Assembly (NCBI GenBank): GCA_934130355.1
Contig: CAKOXV010000009.1
Coordinates: forward strand, 1-60,565
Length of the DNA: 60,565 bases
Origin: an uncultured Clostridia bacterium
GTDB lineage: Bacteria > Bacillota > Clostridia > TANB77 > CAG-508
Reading direction: 5' to 3'
Positions 17,046 through 26,291 of this stretch are shown here, in pieces. The translations under genes were made by a program, and so were the position numbers. Every line of letters begins with the position of its first letter. Within the stretch, counting starts at the first letter, position 1. The notes under the pieces are model-generated. The model made no database searches. It was given only the letters and a program-made list of their open reading frames with translations, and was not told the DNA's origin.

Positions 17046-17717
17046 TTATATATATTTTTTAATTTCTTCCCATATTTCTTCATGAATTTCTTCTATTGTT
17101 TTAATTTTATTATCTTTTACACATTTAATTTCTTTCCAATCATATTTAGAAGCCAATTCAACTGCGGCATTATAGCTATCTTTTAAATATTGTACATCTC
17201 TTTCATGTATATCTTTGGTTTGTGTATGTGTAAATTTGTTCTCTCTTTCTGCCATTAATTTTACTGCTACTTCTGTTGGCATATTTAAGAAAAATGTTTT
17301 TGTTGGTACTGGTATACCATATAAATTAAATTCAAAATCCCATAACCAATTAAGGAATTTTTCCCTTTCTTCTTTATTTTCAATTTTACCTGCTTGATGT
17401 ATCATATTACTTGTTGTATATCTATCTACTAATACAATTCCTCCAGCTTTGTAGAATTCTTCTAATGTTGTTTTATATGTTGCATATCTATCTGCAGCAT
17501 AAAAAGTTGATGCTATATAAGGGCTTACATCTTTTGCATGTTCTCCAAATGTTCCTGATAAATACATCTTTACTAGTGAAGAAGATTCACTTGGATAATT
17601 AGGGAAACTTGCTACTTTGACTTCTATATTCTCTTTTTCAAATCTTTCTTTTAATTTATTAAATTGTGTTTGTTTTCCGCTTCCATCTGTTCCATCTATT
17701 ACGAATAATTTTCCCAT
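17046..17717 (-). CDS. tmk: Thymidylate kinase
   Basis: dTMP kinase makes dTDP. The 223-aa protein begins MGKLFVIDGTDGSGKQTQ (P-loop) and has the catalytic DR motif in IVLVDRYTTSNMIHQ and the LID-like region MAERENKFTHTQTKDIHERD. GGAGG lies 8 nt before the ATG at 17717, which favours it over the earlier in-frame ATG. The protein is slightly longer than typical Tmk and the LID lacks an arginine-rich RGE/LSR pattern, as in the clostridial subgroup. It has a promoter of its own and directly precedes the OLE locus. Confidence 0.9.
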   Translation of the reverse strand: MGKLFVIDGTDGSGKQTQFNKLKERFEKENIEVKVASFPNYPSESSSLVKMYLSGTFGEHAKDVSPYIASTFYAADRYATYKTTLEEFYKAGGIVLVDRYTTSNMIHQAGKIENKEEREKFLNWLWDFEFNLYGIPVPTKTFFLNMPTEVAVKLMAERENKFTHTQTKDIHERDVQYLKDSYNAAVELASKYDWKEIKCVKDNKIKTIEEIHEEIWEEIKKYI

Positions 17718-17740
17718 ATCTAATTCCTCCATTCTTACTC

Positions 17741-17769
17741 ATTATATAGTTCTTCTACATATTTGTAAA
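17741..17769 (-). promoter_or_regulatory. Sigma-A promoter for tmk
   Basis: Minus-strand TTTACA and TATAAT with a 17-bp spacer. Confidence 0.7.
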
Positions 17770-17781
17770 TACATTTTGCAC

Positions 17782-17830
17782 AAAAAAAGAGAACTAGATA
17801 ACTGGTTTTAAAAGCAATCTATCTAGTTCA
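17782..17830 (-). terminator. Terminator after the two hypothetical genes at 18-19 kb
   Basis: Minus-strand GAACTAGATA pairs with TATCTAGTTC around a loop containing a second small stem, followed by CTCTTTTTTT. Confidence 0.85.
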
Positions 17831-17919
17831 ATAAACGGTTTATAAAACATATAAATATATGATTTATGCTGTTATTTTAACAAAAAGATTCTGATAAGTC
17901 AATAAATTTCGACATTTTT

Positions 17920-18363
17920 TTAAAATTTATTTTTATTAAACAATCCTTTTATAAAATTAAATACTCTTTTTATGAATCCTTGTTCTTTGTAGACTATTAA
18001 TCCTGTTGAAGTGTCTTCATCTTGAGCTTGTTTTTTTCTTTTGCTAAACACATTATTTATATCATATTGTTTTTCTAATTCTTCTTGAATTTTTTGTAAC
18101 TCTAAAGAATCTTGCTCTAGCAATTCCTTTTTTTCTTCTGGAGTTGCTAAAAAATCTCTATATATAAGTCCTAATATAACAATTGTTTCTTCTTTTAAAT
18201 TTTCTTCTTCAAGTGGTTCTTTTATATCTGCTTTATAATCTTTTGCTTTATTCTCTGAAATCATTTGCCTAAATTGCATTGGAATTTTGCTAACTAAGTC
18301 TACTGGCATAATTTTTAAAATCTCATCAACTTCCACAAATGCTTCTTGTTCTTCTCTTCTCAC
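17920..18363 (-). CDS. Hypothetical protein, charged with basic tail
   Basis: Unrecognised 147-aa protein. The first 60 residues include EVDEILKIMPVDLVSKIPMQFRQMISENK, which resembles a helical adaptor. Residues 75-110 are acidic coiled-coil. The last 25 residues are basic and aromatic (GFIKRVFNFIKGLFNKNKF), an amphipathic helix that could touch the membrane. The same FFKNLFGKK-type helix occurs in the protein at 49653. The start is GTG with GGAGGAAAAA. It follows the coiled-coil gene by 14 bp in one operon. Confidence 0.65.
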   Translation of the reverse strand: MRREEQEAFVEVDEILKIMPVDLVSKIPMQFRQMISENKAKDYKADIKEPLEEENLKEETIVILGLIYRDFLATPEEKKELLEQDSLELQKIQEELEKQYDINNVFSKRKKQAQDEDTSTGLIVYKEQGFIKRVFNFIKGLFNKNKF

Positions 18364-18377
18364 TTTTTCCTCCTATG

Positions 18378-19007
18378 TTAAATCTCATTAACTAGTTCTG
18401 CATTTTCTTCTATTTCTGTTTGTTTTTCTTGACTCTTTTCTGGATTTTGTAAATCCTGTATTACTTCCATAGCTTCTCTTCTCTTTTGAGCATGTTCAAT
18501 TTTATACATACCTTTTAACTGACTATTCCATTTTTGCATATTTTCTTCAAGCTGTTCTCTTGTTTGCATTAATTCTGCAAATTTTTCTCTTTTATAACTT
18601 ACAATTTCTTGACACTCTGCTTTTGATAATTTTTGTTTATACATTTTTAATTGTTCTTGACATCTTAATGCTTGTGTTATTTTTCCTTTTGAGATAGCTT
18701 CTTTCTGTGCATCTATAGCTCCATAACATGCTTGCAAAATAGAGTCATTTTTATTTTCTGGCTCTTTTCCTCCATATCTTTCATCTACTTCTTGTATTAA
18801 TGAACTTCTTAGCTCATTTAGCCCATTGTTTTGTGCAATTTGCTCTAAATTCGCTTGTAATTTTTGTTCTGTTTCTTGATCTTTTTCAGAGACTTTTGAA
18901 AAATCTGGATAATACTTTATTCTTATGGCTTTTATAGCTTTTACTATTTGTTTTACTTTTTCGATTGCTTCTCTTCTCGTTATTTCATCAGTATCTTGGT
19001 ATTCCAT
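18378..19007 (-). CDS. Hypothetical coiled-coil protein
   Basis: Unrecognised 209-aa, largely helical, highly charged protein with no membrane segment. Heptad-like stretches run from about residue 100 to 205 (QCQEQLKMYKQKLSKAE..., MQTREQLEENMQKWNSQL). The chosen ATG has an AAGGAG site; the open frame extends ten codons further upstream without one. It is first in a two-gene operon with the 147-aa protein, from the promoter at 19042-19070. Confidence 0.65.
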   Translation of the reverse strand: MEYQDTDEITRREAIEKVKQIVKAIKAIRIKYYPDFSKVSEKDQETEQKLQANLEQIAQNNGLNELRSSLIQEVDERYGGKEPENKNDSILQACYGAIDAQKEAISKGKITQALRCQEQLKMYKQKLSKAECQEIVSYKREKFAELMQTREQLEENMQKWNSQLKGMYKIEHAQKRREAMEVIQDLQNPEKSQEKQTEIEENAELVNEI

Positions 19008-19041
19008 GTATAATTCTCCTTTGTTAATCTTATACAATTGT

Positions 19042-19070
19042 ATTATACCAAACCTACTATTTTTTGTAAA
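19042..19070 (-). promoter_or_regulatory. Sigma-A promoter
   Basis: Minus-strand TTTACA and TATAAT with a 17-bp spacer, ahead of the coiled-coil gene. Confidence 0.75.
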
Positions 19071-19090
19071 TACATTTTTACAACATTTTT

Positions 19091-20605
19091 TTACCCATTT
19101 TTACCAAAAATTTCAATATAAGTTTCCAAATTTTTTACTGCTGGATCATATATATTTTTTCCCTTATAATCAAATCTACTTCCATGACATGGGCAATCCC
19201 ACGTTTTATCTATATTATTCCAAGAAAGCAAACATCCCAAATGTGTACATATGGGTTTTACAGCGTAAATTTTTCCAATTTTGTCTTTATAAATTCCAAC
19301 ATTTTCTCCTTCAATTTTTATTATTGCTCCATTATCATTTTCTATATTATTTATGCTACCATCTTCTACCTTAAATTTATTTAATGCTAATCCTTCTATT
19401 GATTCTTTTAACACATCTTTCATTTCCCATCTATTTTTTATTGGATTCATTCTTGTTGAGTCAAATATATCTTGATATTTACTTTCACCATTAACAATTT
19501 GTTCTGAAACAATTTTTCCCGCAATATTTGATAATGTCATTCCCCATTTTTTAAATCCTGTTGCCACATACATGTTTTTCATCAAATTTGAAAATTCTCC
19601 TATATAAGGAATTTTGTCCAAACTAATGCAATCTCTTGTATTCCACTTAAATAATATTCTACAATCAGGATATAATTCTTTTGCCTTTTTCTCTAAATCT
19701 TCATATTTTGAATTATCTGGTAATGGCTCACCTGTTCTATGCTCACTTCCACCTATTAATAATATTTGTTTTCCATTATAATATGCTGTTCTAAATGAAT
19801 ATACTGGTTCTTTCGCACTTATATACATTTCTTTAGGTAATTTTAATTTTGTTTCAATTGCAATAATATATGATGTTGATTGATACATTTTTGTAAAATA
19901 AAACCCTGGTATATTTATTATTGGATAATGTGTCGCTAGTACTACATAATCAGAATACACTTTTCCTTTATCTGTATATGTTGCAAACTTCTCATCTTCT
20001 TTTTTTACATCTGTAACTGTTGTGTAATTATATATTTTGTTCTCTCTTAAAATTGCTTTTGCAAGTCCTAACATATATTTTCTAGGATGAAATTGTGCTT
20101 GTCCATCAAATTCTATTGCTGATTTTATTTTAAATGGTAAATCCAAATTACTTACTATTTTTGCTTTTCCTCCTATTTTGTTTACCGCTTCTGCTTCCTT
20201 TTCTAATTCTAATATTTCATCTTGTTTAGTTGTATATACATATGCTTTCTTCTCCTCAAATTCACATTCAATATTTTCTGTTTTTATAATATCCTTTATG
20301 TTTTGTATGGCTTCTTGATTTGCTTCAAAATATTTTTGTGCATATTCTTTTCCATAGTCTTCTATTAAATGTTCATAAAATACTCCATGTTGACTTGTTA
20401 TTTTTCCTGTTGTATTTCCGCTTGTTTTTTCTCCAATATCGTCTTTTTCTAATAAAATCACTTTTTTCCCTGCAAGTGTTAGATAATATGCTGTTGTTAA
20501 TCCCAAAAGCCCTCCTCCTATTACGCACACCTCTGTTTTTTCTTCTTTGTCTAATGCCTTTAAATTTAATTTATCTTTTGTTGTTTCTATCCATAATGAT
20601 TCCAT
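19091..20605 (-). CDS. FAD-dependent oxidoreductase with C-terminal Rieske [2Fe-2S] domain
   Basis: A 504-aa fusion similar to Bacillus YhfW. Residues 1-400 form a DAO/DadA-type flavoenzyme with the dinucleotide motif CVIGGGLLGLTTAYYL near residue 30 and GFKKWGMTLSNIAGK near the end of the FAD domain. The last 60 residues contain the Rieske cluster ligands CTHLGC and CPCHGS (about 455-475). The substrate is unknown; family members oxidise amines or glycine derivatives and pass electrons to the Rieske centre. AAGGAGG directly precedes the ATG at 20605. It is a single-gene unit by appearance. Confidence 0.93.
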   Translation of the reverse strand: MESLWIETTKDKLNLKALDKEEKTEVCVIGGGLLGLTTAYYLTLAGKKVILLEKDDIGEKTSGNTTGKITSQHGVFYEHLIEDYGKEYAQKYFEANQEAIQNIKDIIKTENIECEFEEKKAYVYTTKQDEILELEKEAEAVNKIGGKAKIVSNLDLPFKIKSAIEFDGQAQFHPRKYMLGLAKAILRENKIYNYTTVTDVKKEDEKFATYTDKGKVYSDYVVLATHYPIINIPGFYFTKMYQSTSYIIAIETKLKLPKEMYISAKEPVYSFRTAYYNGKQILLIGGSEHRTGEPLPDNSKYEDLEKKAKELYPDCRILFKWNTRDCISLDKIPYIGEFSNLMKNMYVATGFKKWGMTLSNIAGKIVSEQIVNGESKYQDIFDSTRMNPIKNRWEMKDVLKESIEGLALNKFKVEDGSINNIENDNGAIIKIEGENVGIYKDKIGKIYAVKPICTHLGCLLSWNNIDKTWDCPCHGSRFDYKGKNIYDPAVKNLETYIEIFGKNG

Positions 20606-20672
20606 TTTTTCCTCCTTTTTCATATTTTTTCCATATCTGTTTTTTTAATTCATTTTATTTTCAGTTTTCACT

Positions 20673-20952
20673 TTTGTTATTAGCTAATAATTTATCACTT
20701 AGTCCAAAAATGAATATGTTACTATGGAATAAGGCAAAGACCCACTATGGGATGACCCTAGCTATGTTTTTGCCATGGAATAGTAATATATTCATTTTTG
20801 ACGCGAACATTCCTCGCTTTGTACTTTAAGATTTTCTATACTCAAGTTTAGATGCACAAAATTTTCCATTATTCAATTTATATGTATGGTCTAAGCATTC
20901 TGGCATGCCATTGTGCGAAGATATGGTTTTAAATTATTAATCTGTAACCTAT
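20673..20952. repeat. Long palindromic intergenic element, copy B (internal deletion)
   Basis: Reverse orientation relative to copy A. The conserved core is present from 20695 (CACTTAGTCCAAAAATGAAT) to 20888. On the left, the inner arm and about 80 bp of the core are missing, although the outer end remains (TGTTATTAGCTAATAATTTA). The right arm (CTAAGCATTCTGGCATGCC and beyond) therefore has no partner. The tip sequence is the ACCCACTATGGGATGACCC class. It occupies the divergent gap between the FAD/Rieske gene and the M18 aminopeptidase. Confidence 0.85.
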
Positions 20953-21032
20953 TTTTTGAATATTTCTATTATTTTGTGGAAAAATTAAACATAATATGAT
21001 ATATTACAATAAAATACTAAGGAGGTAAAATA

Positions 21033-22430
21033 ATGGAGGAAAATTTAAGAGAAAAATTATTAAACAAAAAAGAAATTGGATGGAAAAAGCTTGACACAAG
21101 AGAAAAAGAAGCTATCTTTTTATTCAGCAATGGCTATATTAAATTTTTAAATACATCTAAAACAGAACGTGAAGCAGTTTGTTCTGCAAAAAAAATAGCT
21201 GAAGAAAATGGTTTTAGAGATATCAGCACATTTGATGTTTTAAGACCAGGTGATAAAGTTTATTTTATAAACAGAGAAAAAAGTATGTATTTAGCTGTAA
21301 TAGGAACAGAAAAATTAGAAAATGGATTACAAATTGTTGGAGCTCATATAGATTCTCCAAGATTAGATTTAAAGCCAAATCCTTTATATGAAGATGGAGG
21401 TTTTGCATATTTTAAAACACATTATTATGGAGGAATAAAAAAATACCAATGGACAGCAATTCCTTTAAGTATTCATGGAGTTATTGTTAAAGCAAATGGT
21501 GAAAAAATCACTGTAAATATTGGTGAAGATGAATCAGACCCAATTTTTACAATTACAGATTTATTACCACATTTAGCTCAAGACCAAATGATGAAAAAAT
21601 TAAAAGATGGAATTGATGGTGAAGATTTAAATGTTCTTCTTGGAAGTATTCCTTATGAAGATGATAAAGATTCTGAAAACATCAAATTAAATATTTTAAA
21701 TATATTAAACCAAAAATATGATATTACTGAAGCCGACTTTTTAAGTTCAGAACTTGAAATTGTTCCTGCTTTTAAAGCTCGTTCTTTAGGTTTTGACGGA
21801 AGCATGGTTGCATCTTATGGTCAAGATGACCGTATTTGCGCTTATACATCTCTTTCAGCAATGATGGCATTAGAAAATGTTAAAACAACTGCTGTTTGTA
21901 TTCTTTCTGATAAAGAAGAAATTGGTAGTATGGGTAATACTGGTATGGAATCTCATATGTTTGATTATTTCATTTCTGAATTATTAAATAAAGCTGGTGA
22001 AAATAGACCAAACTTATTAGATAAAGTTTTCTGTTTCTCAAAAATGCTTTCTGCTGATGTTGATGCTGGTTATGACCCTATTTATGCTTCTGTTTCTGAT
22101 AAAACAAATTCTGCATATTTAGGACGTGGTATCGGCCTTAATAAATATACAGGCGCTCGTGGTAAATCTGGAGCTTCTGATGCTAATGCAGAGTACGTTG
22201 CATGGATTAGAAATTTATTAGAAAAAAATGATATTAGATACCAAATTTCTGAGCTTGGCAAAGTTGATGTTGGTGGTGGAGGTACTATCGCATATATATT
22301 AGCTAATAAAGGTGTTGATGTTATTGATTGCGGTGTTCCAGTTCTTTCAATGCATGCTCCTTATGAAGTTACAAGTAAGTTTGATATTTATTCTGCTTAT
22401 AGAACTTATAAAGCTTTTTGGAAAGAATAA
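21033..22430 (+). CDS. M18 family aminopeptidase
   Basis: A cytosolic two-zinc aminopeptidase of 465 aa (M18, aspartyl aminopeptidase type) that trims N-terminal residues from peptides. Metal-site stretches are visible: GAHIDSPRLDLKPNPLYEDGGFAYFKTHYYGG, the catalytic SDKEEIGSMGNTGMES, SADVDAGYDPIY and the last ligand in VLSMHAPYEVTSKFD. Length is typical. AAGGAGG precedes the ATG. It is the only plus-strand gene between 15 and 40 kb and ends in a terminator shared with the convergent effector operon. Confidence 0.94.
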   Translation: MEENLREKLLNKKEIGWKKLDTREKEAIFLFSNGYIKFLNTSKTEREAVCSAKKIAEENGFRDISTFDVLRPGDKVYFINREKSMYLAVIGTEKLENGLQIVGAHIDSPRLDLKPNPLYEDGGFAYFKTHYYGGIKKYQWTAIPLSIHGVIVKANGEKITVNIGEDESDPIFTITDLLPHLAQDQMMKKLKDGIDGEDLNVLLGSIPYEDDKDSENIKLNILNILNQKYDITEADFLSSELEIVPAFKARSLGFDGSMVASYGQDDRICAYTSLSAMMALENVKTTAVCILSDKEEIGSMGNTGMESHMFDYFISELLNKAGENRPNLLDKVFCFSKMLSADVDAGYDPIYASVSDKTNSAYLGRGIGLNKYTGARGKSGASDANAEYVAWIRNLLEKNDIRYQISELGKVDVGGGGTIAYILANKGVDVIDCGVPVLSMHAPYEVTSKFDIYSAYRTYKAFWKE

Positions 22431-22440
22431 TTTAATAAAA

Positions 22441-22474
22441 AATAATCTCTAGTTATTATACTAGAGATTATTTC
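22441..22474. terminator. Bidirectional terminator
   Basis: AATAATCTCTAG pairs with CTAGAGATTATT, flanked by A and T runs. It closes both the M18 gene and the effector operon. Confidence 0.85.
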
Positions 22475-23743
22475 TTTTTATTTTCTTGTATTGCTTGTTC
22501 CATTATTTCAAATAAATCAGATTTTTTATTTCCTTTTCCATCTTCATTTTTATCTTCAGTAAATATCGCCCAAGGTGCTCCACCATGTCCTACATTTGAA
22601 TCCACTACAATTGGATCTCCATACAATGAGTTTCTTATATTTTCATTTGCAAAATCTTTGGTATCTTGTACATCTGAAGTAAGATATGATGCAATTATAG
22701 GTACTCCTGCCTCTGACAATTCTCCTGCCCACTCTGCTGTTGCCTTTTTGTCTGACCACGTAGTACTTACTAAGACTACACTCTGTGGACAATATGGATT
22801 CTTATCTCTTGTCATAACATAAGCTCCATACTCTAGTGCCTTTTTTCCTCCTCCACTATATCCACAAAAGCTTAAATGTTCTGTATTTACATACCCAGAG
22901 TCTTCTAAAATTTCTATTGCTTCATCCATCATTAAATTAGTAACCATTGTAGAAGATAATAATGCCCCATTATTTTCTGTTTTATCACTAGCTATATGTA
23001 TTATACGTACATCTGGTTTTTGTAAGTTTCCAAATTTAACTGCTAGTAATCCCACTTCCGAAACTCTTCCTCCCATCACATTTTGCGCCTTGACCAAAGA
23101 TGAAAGAGATGATAAATATTCCTGTTTTGTTCCTCCTTGTCTAAATGGACTTGGGCCATCACCTTCAAAGAAAATTATAGTTTCTGTATCTGGTCCAGCA
23201 TTCTTAGGTTCAGTTATATATGCTTCTAATTTTCTCTGCCATCCGTAGTATTGTATTATCAGGATTTCTTGCTGGTATAGTCAGATCAACGTATCTGTCA
23301 ACATATTCTATATCTGTTCCTTGTTTAAAAAATATAGAACCTGTAAATATTGAATTTTCCCTATCATTACTCATAACACTATCTTGCATACTTAGAAGAA
23401 TTTCTCTCATTTTATGTGTGGCATCTACAAATAAGTTTGTACCAAATGTTATACCAGATTTAAGTAATTCATTAAGTAAAGCAAAATTTTTCTTTTCTGC
23501 ACCCTCATATTCTCTTGTGAAACTATTTATATCACTTACTACCGAATTAATCTCTTGCAAATATTTATCAATATTGCTTAGTACTGTATCTGTGCTTAAA
23601 TTTAATCCTTCCAAACTATTTGCCATTTCTTTTACACTAGTTAAGCTATCTTTAGCATTTTGCAAGCTAGTGCATATTTTCTCAATTTTTCCTATAAGCA
23701 CAGTAACTTCATATTCTGCATATTTCATTACTTCTTTTGACAT
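22468..23743 (-). pseudogene. Helical-leader alpha/beta hydrolase (esterase-like), broken by a +1 frameshift at CGG
   Basis: Two overlapping frames make one protein. The first starts at 23743 (AAGGAG site) with the leader MSKEVMKYAEYEVTVLIGKIEKICTSL, shared with the next gene upstream, and stops at 23210. The second frame continues as LEAYITEPKNAGPDTETI-IFFEGDGPS, then LSFCGYSGGGKKALEYG (GxSxG nucleophile elbow), and ends with an EF-hand-like DKNEDGKGNKKSD. Skipping one base at CTA-CGG-ATG (23245 region) gives ILGWQRKLEAYITEP, a smooth join. No signal peptide. It could be a true pseudogene, an assembly error or a programmed shift. Confidence 0.75.
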
Positions 23744-23747
23744 ATAT

Positions 23748-24950
23748 CTATTCTCCTTTTTGTTTATATGGTCCAATTTCACCATTTGACAATGCCCATT
23801 CCATCATGTCAGATATCCCATTATTATTATTATCTATTAGATATGAATTTAAAGGCATATTATCATGAGTTGATTCAACTTCAACAACGTTTTCTTCTCC
23901 TACTTTTCCAGCAAAAGCACCTACCATATATTCGAAATTATGAGTTTTATAAACTCCTCCCCAAGAGTAAGTTTGTTTTCCTCCATATCCTATCATAGGT
24001 TGCTCAACATCTTGCAAAGTATTGCCAGACCCCCCATCAAGAACAATTACATTATCAGCATATGATTTTGTTTCAGAATCTGTTGCAAAATATAAGGCAC
24101 CACCGCCACCACTACTATATCCTATAACAGTAATTTTTACATCTTCTCTTTCTATTCCTTGTTCTTCAAGAGTATCATCTATAATTTTTCCTACTCTTCT
24201 TGCCATATCTGGTCCTCCAAAAGTAATTCTTGCAGTACCAGCACCTACCATTTTAGGCTCTATTATAATAGCATTAGGATTTGATAATCCCTGAGAAGCT
24301 CCATCTTCTATAGCATCTATCATCAGATGTTGCTCCATATCATAAGATGCACCATGTAAAAATACTATTACATTTTCTGGTTTAGTAGTAGCATTTTGTG
24401 GAATTGATACAAAGTATTTGCCTATTCCATCTTGCCCAACTTCTACTCCCTTTATGGTATATTTAATTTTCTTTGAAAATTTTTCAATTATAGATTTTAC
24501 AAGACCTATTCCTCCTCTTGAAGTATCTTGTTCTAAATCAACTTTATCTGTTTCTCCTCTCGAAATGTCTTGTCCTAAATCAAGTTTATCTATATCTATA
24601 TCTGCTAATTTATCTTTTAATGTTAAAAGAGCTGAAGTAAATCTTTTAGTCCAACCTGTTATTTCACCCAACAGTAGCTTATTCACTATTTTTATATTAG
24701 AATTTTCTCCAGTTAAGTAGTCTGTTGCAAATCTATTTATATCATTTATTACAGTATTAAGTTCTTGCAAATAACTATCAATGTTGCCTATCACTGTACT
24801 TGCGCTTAAACTCACTCCTTCCAAAGCACTTACTGCTTCATCTACAGCATTTAAGCTATCTTTAGCACTTTCCAAACTAGTACATATTTCATTAATTTTG
24901 CCTATAAGTGCTAATGTTTCAGCATCTGCATATTTCATTTCTCCTAACAT
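23748..24950 (-). CDS. Helical-leader alpha/beta hydrolase (esterase-like), intact
   Basis: A 400-aa modular protein. Residues 1-95 are a helical leader (MKYADAETLALIGKINEICTSLESAKDSL) almost the same as in the following gene. Residues 95-165 are a linker with a duplicated DLGQDISRGET/DLEQDTSRGG segment. The rest is an alpha/beta hydrolase with NVIVFLHGASYD (oxyanion strand), VIGYSSGGGGAL (nucleophile Ser), VIVLDGGSG and a late His in VESTHDNMPLNSY. An EF-hand-like loop DNNNNGISDMMEWA ends the protein. There is no signal peptide; the leader suggests a leaderless export route such as type VII, but no such machinery is in the window. It is the only unbroken hydrolase of the cluster. GGAGG precedes the ATG. 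Confidence 0.85.
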   Translation of the reverse strand: MLGEMKYADAETLALIGKINEICTSLESAKDSLNAVDEAVSALEGVSLSASTVIGNIDSYLQELNTVINDINRFATDYLTGENSNIKIVNKLLLGEITGWTKRFTSALLTLKDKLADIDIDKLDLGQDISRGETDKVDLEQDTSRGGIGLVKSIIEKFSKKIKYTIKGVEVGQDGIGKYFVSIPQNATTKPENVIVFLHGASYDMEQHLMIDAIEDGASQGLSNPNAIIIEPKMVGAGTARITFGGPDMARRVGKIIDDTLEEQGIEREDVKITVIGYSSGGGGALYFATDSETKSYADNVIVLDGGSGNTLQDVEQPMIGYGGKQTYSWGGVYKTHNFEYMVGAFAGKVGEENVVEVESTHDNMPLNSYLIDNNNNGISDMMEWALSNGEIGPYKQKGE

Positions 24951-25025
24951 CTTATTAACCTCCTTTAATTATAGATTTCTGACAAATTTATAATTTTGTG
25001 AGACCTTTTGCTTCGGTTTCCTTAT

Positions 25026-26190
25026 TTATTCACCAAAAAGTTCATTCCATATATCTGCTTTTCCATCACCATCACCATCATATGTTGCAACATCCCATAC
25101 AGCTGTGTCATGGCTATAAACTGCTGGTAAATGCCATTCTTTTAAATCAAGATATGGATGTAATGTTTCTTTTACAAATTTTATGGTTTTATTAACATCT
25201 CCAGGGATTGCCCAATTATTCTCATTATAACTATAAGTAGCATAAAACTTTATATTTTCATCTCTCTTTTTTGCTTCTTTAGTATATTTTATTATTAAAT
25301 TCTCAGTTCCATCCCAACTTTTTTCTTCCGCCATTCCATAATATGGACTTACCATTAATACATTTTTAAAGTGATAATTTGATTCACTCGCGTATTTTGC
25401 TACAGCTAACCCTCCGAGCACTATGCCCTATTAATGTCATATTATTTTGATTTATATCATAATTTTCAACAATATAATCTACTATTTTATCAAATTCTGA
25501 TGTTTCCGTACTGTGCCAGCGAGTACCATTGTTAGGCATATAGATGAAACGAACATTGGGCTTTTGTAGTCCCCCATAATTTATTCCTGTCAATGGTATT
25601 TTGTTATAACCACCTCTATCTCCATATTCTCCATAATTTTCATATGCTCCTGACAATGATTTAATTGTGCTTACTACTGCTGCATCATCTTTAAGTTCTG
25701 ATGCAGCACTTGGACCATCCCCATCTAAGAAAAACGCAGTTGGTATGTTTTTATCTGCCCCTTTTGGATCTAATATAAAAAATTTATATTTTATATCTCC
25801 ATTATATCCAGGAATTGAGCCTATTTTAATATCATATTCTACACCATCTTTCCACAATTCAAACTTTGATCCTGTATTTTTTATTTCAAACCCTTTTCCC
25901 AAAAGATCTAATGACATTATTGCATTTGCTATATCAACATTTTTTTCTTCTGTATATTCGAGAATATTTAAGTAAGCTAATATACTTCTTATTATATTTT
26001 CAATTTTATTATTGCAATCATCAATATCAGCCTTAATTTGACTTGTATTTAGTGTTACTCCTATTTTGCTTGCTTTTGAATCTATTCCGTCTAGGCTATT
26101 TTCTATATTTTGTAAGCTAAAGATTATTCGATTAAACATATTTGAAGTATTATTTGCTTCATCTTCATTCCACATCATTTCAAGTGACAT
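25026..26190 (-). pseudogene. Helical-leader alpha/beta hydrolase, broken by a +1 frameshift at CGG inside the nucleophile elbow
   Basis: The first frame starts at 26190 with the second leader type (MSLEMMWNEDEANNTSNMF), then AFFLDGDGPSAAS and IDYNQ-like strands, and reaches MTLIGHSA before the sequence goes out of frame and stops at 25384. The second frame resumes at GGLAVAKYASESNYHFKNVL and runs to 25026, ending in the EF-hand-like DGDGDGKADIWNELFGE. The join is pinned by the hydrolase signature GHSAGG: the bases read GCT-C-GGA-GGG, so a single C (making a zero-frame CGG) must be skipped. The catalytic His is probably in AVYSHDTAVWD. It lies in the same operon as the other three. Confidence 0.8.
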
Positions 26191-26291
26191 TTATTTTCTC
26201 TCCTTTTTACTTATATAACCTAATTTTATCATTTGATATTATATATTCTATTTTGCACTATATTCAATAAAATCAGTAGTTGTTAAATAAT

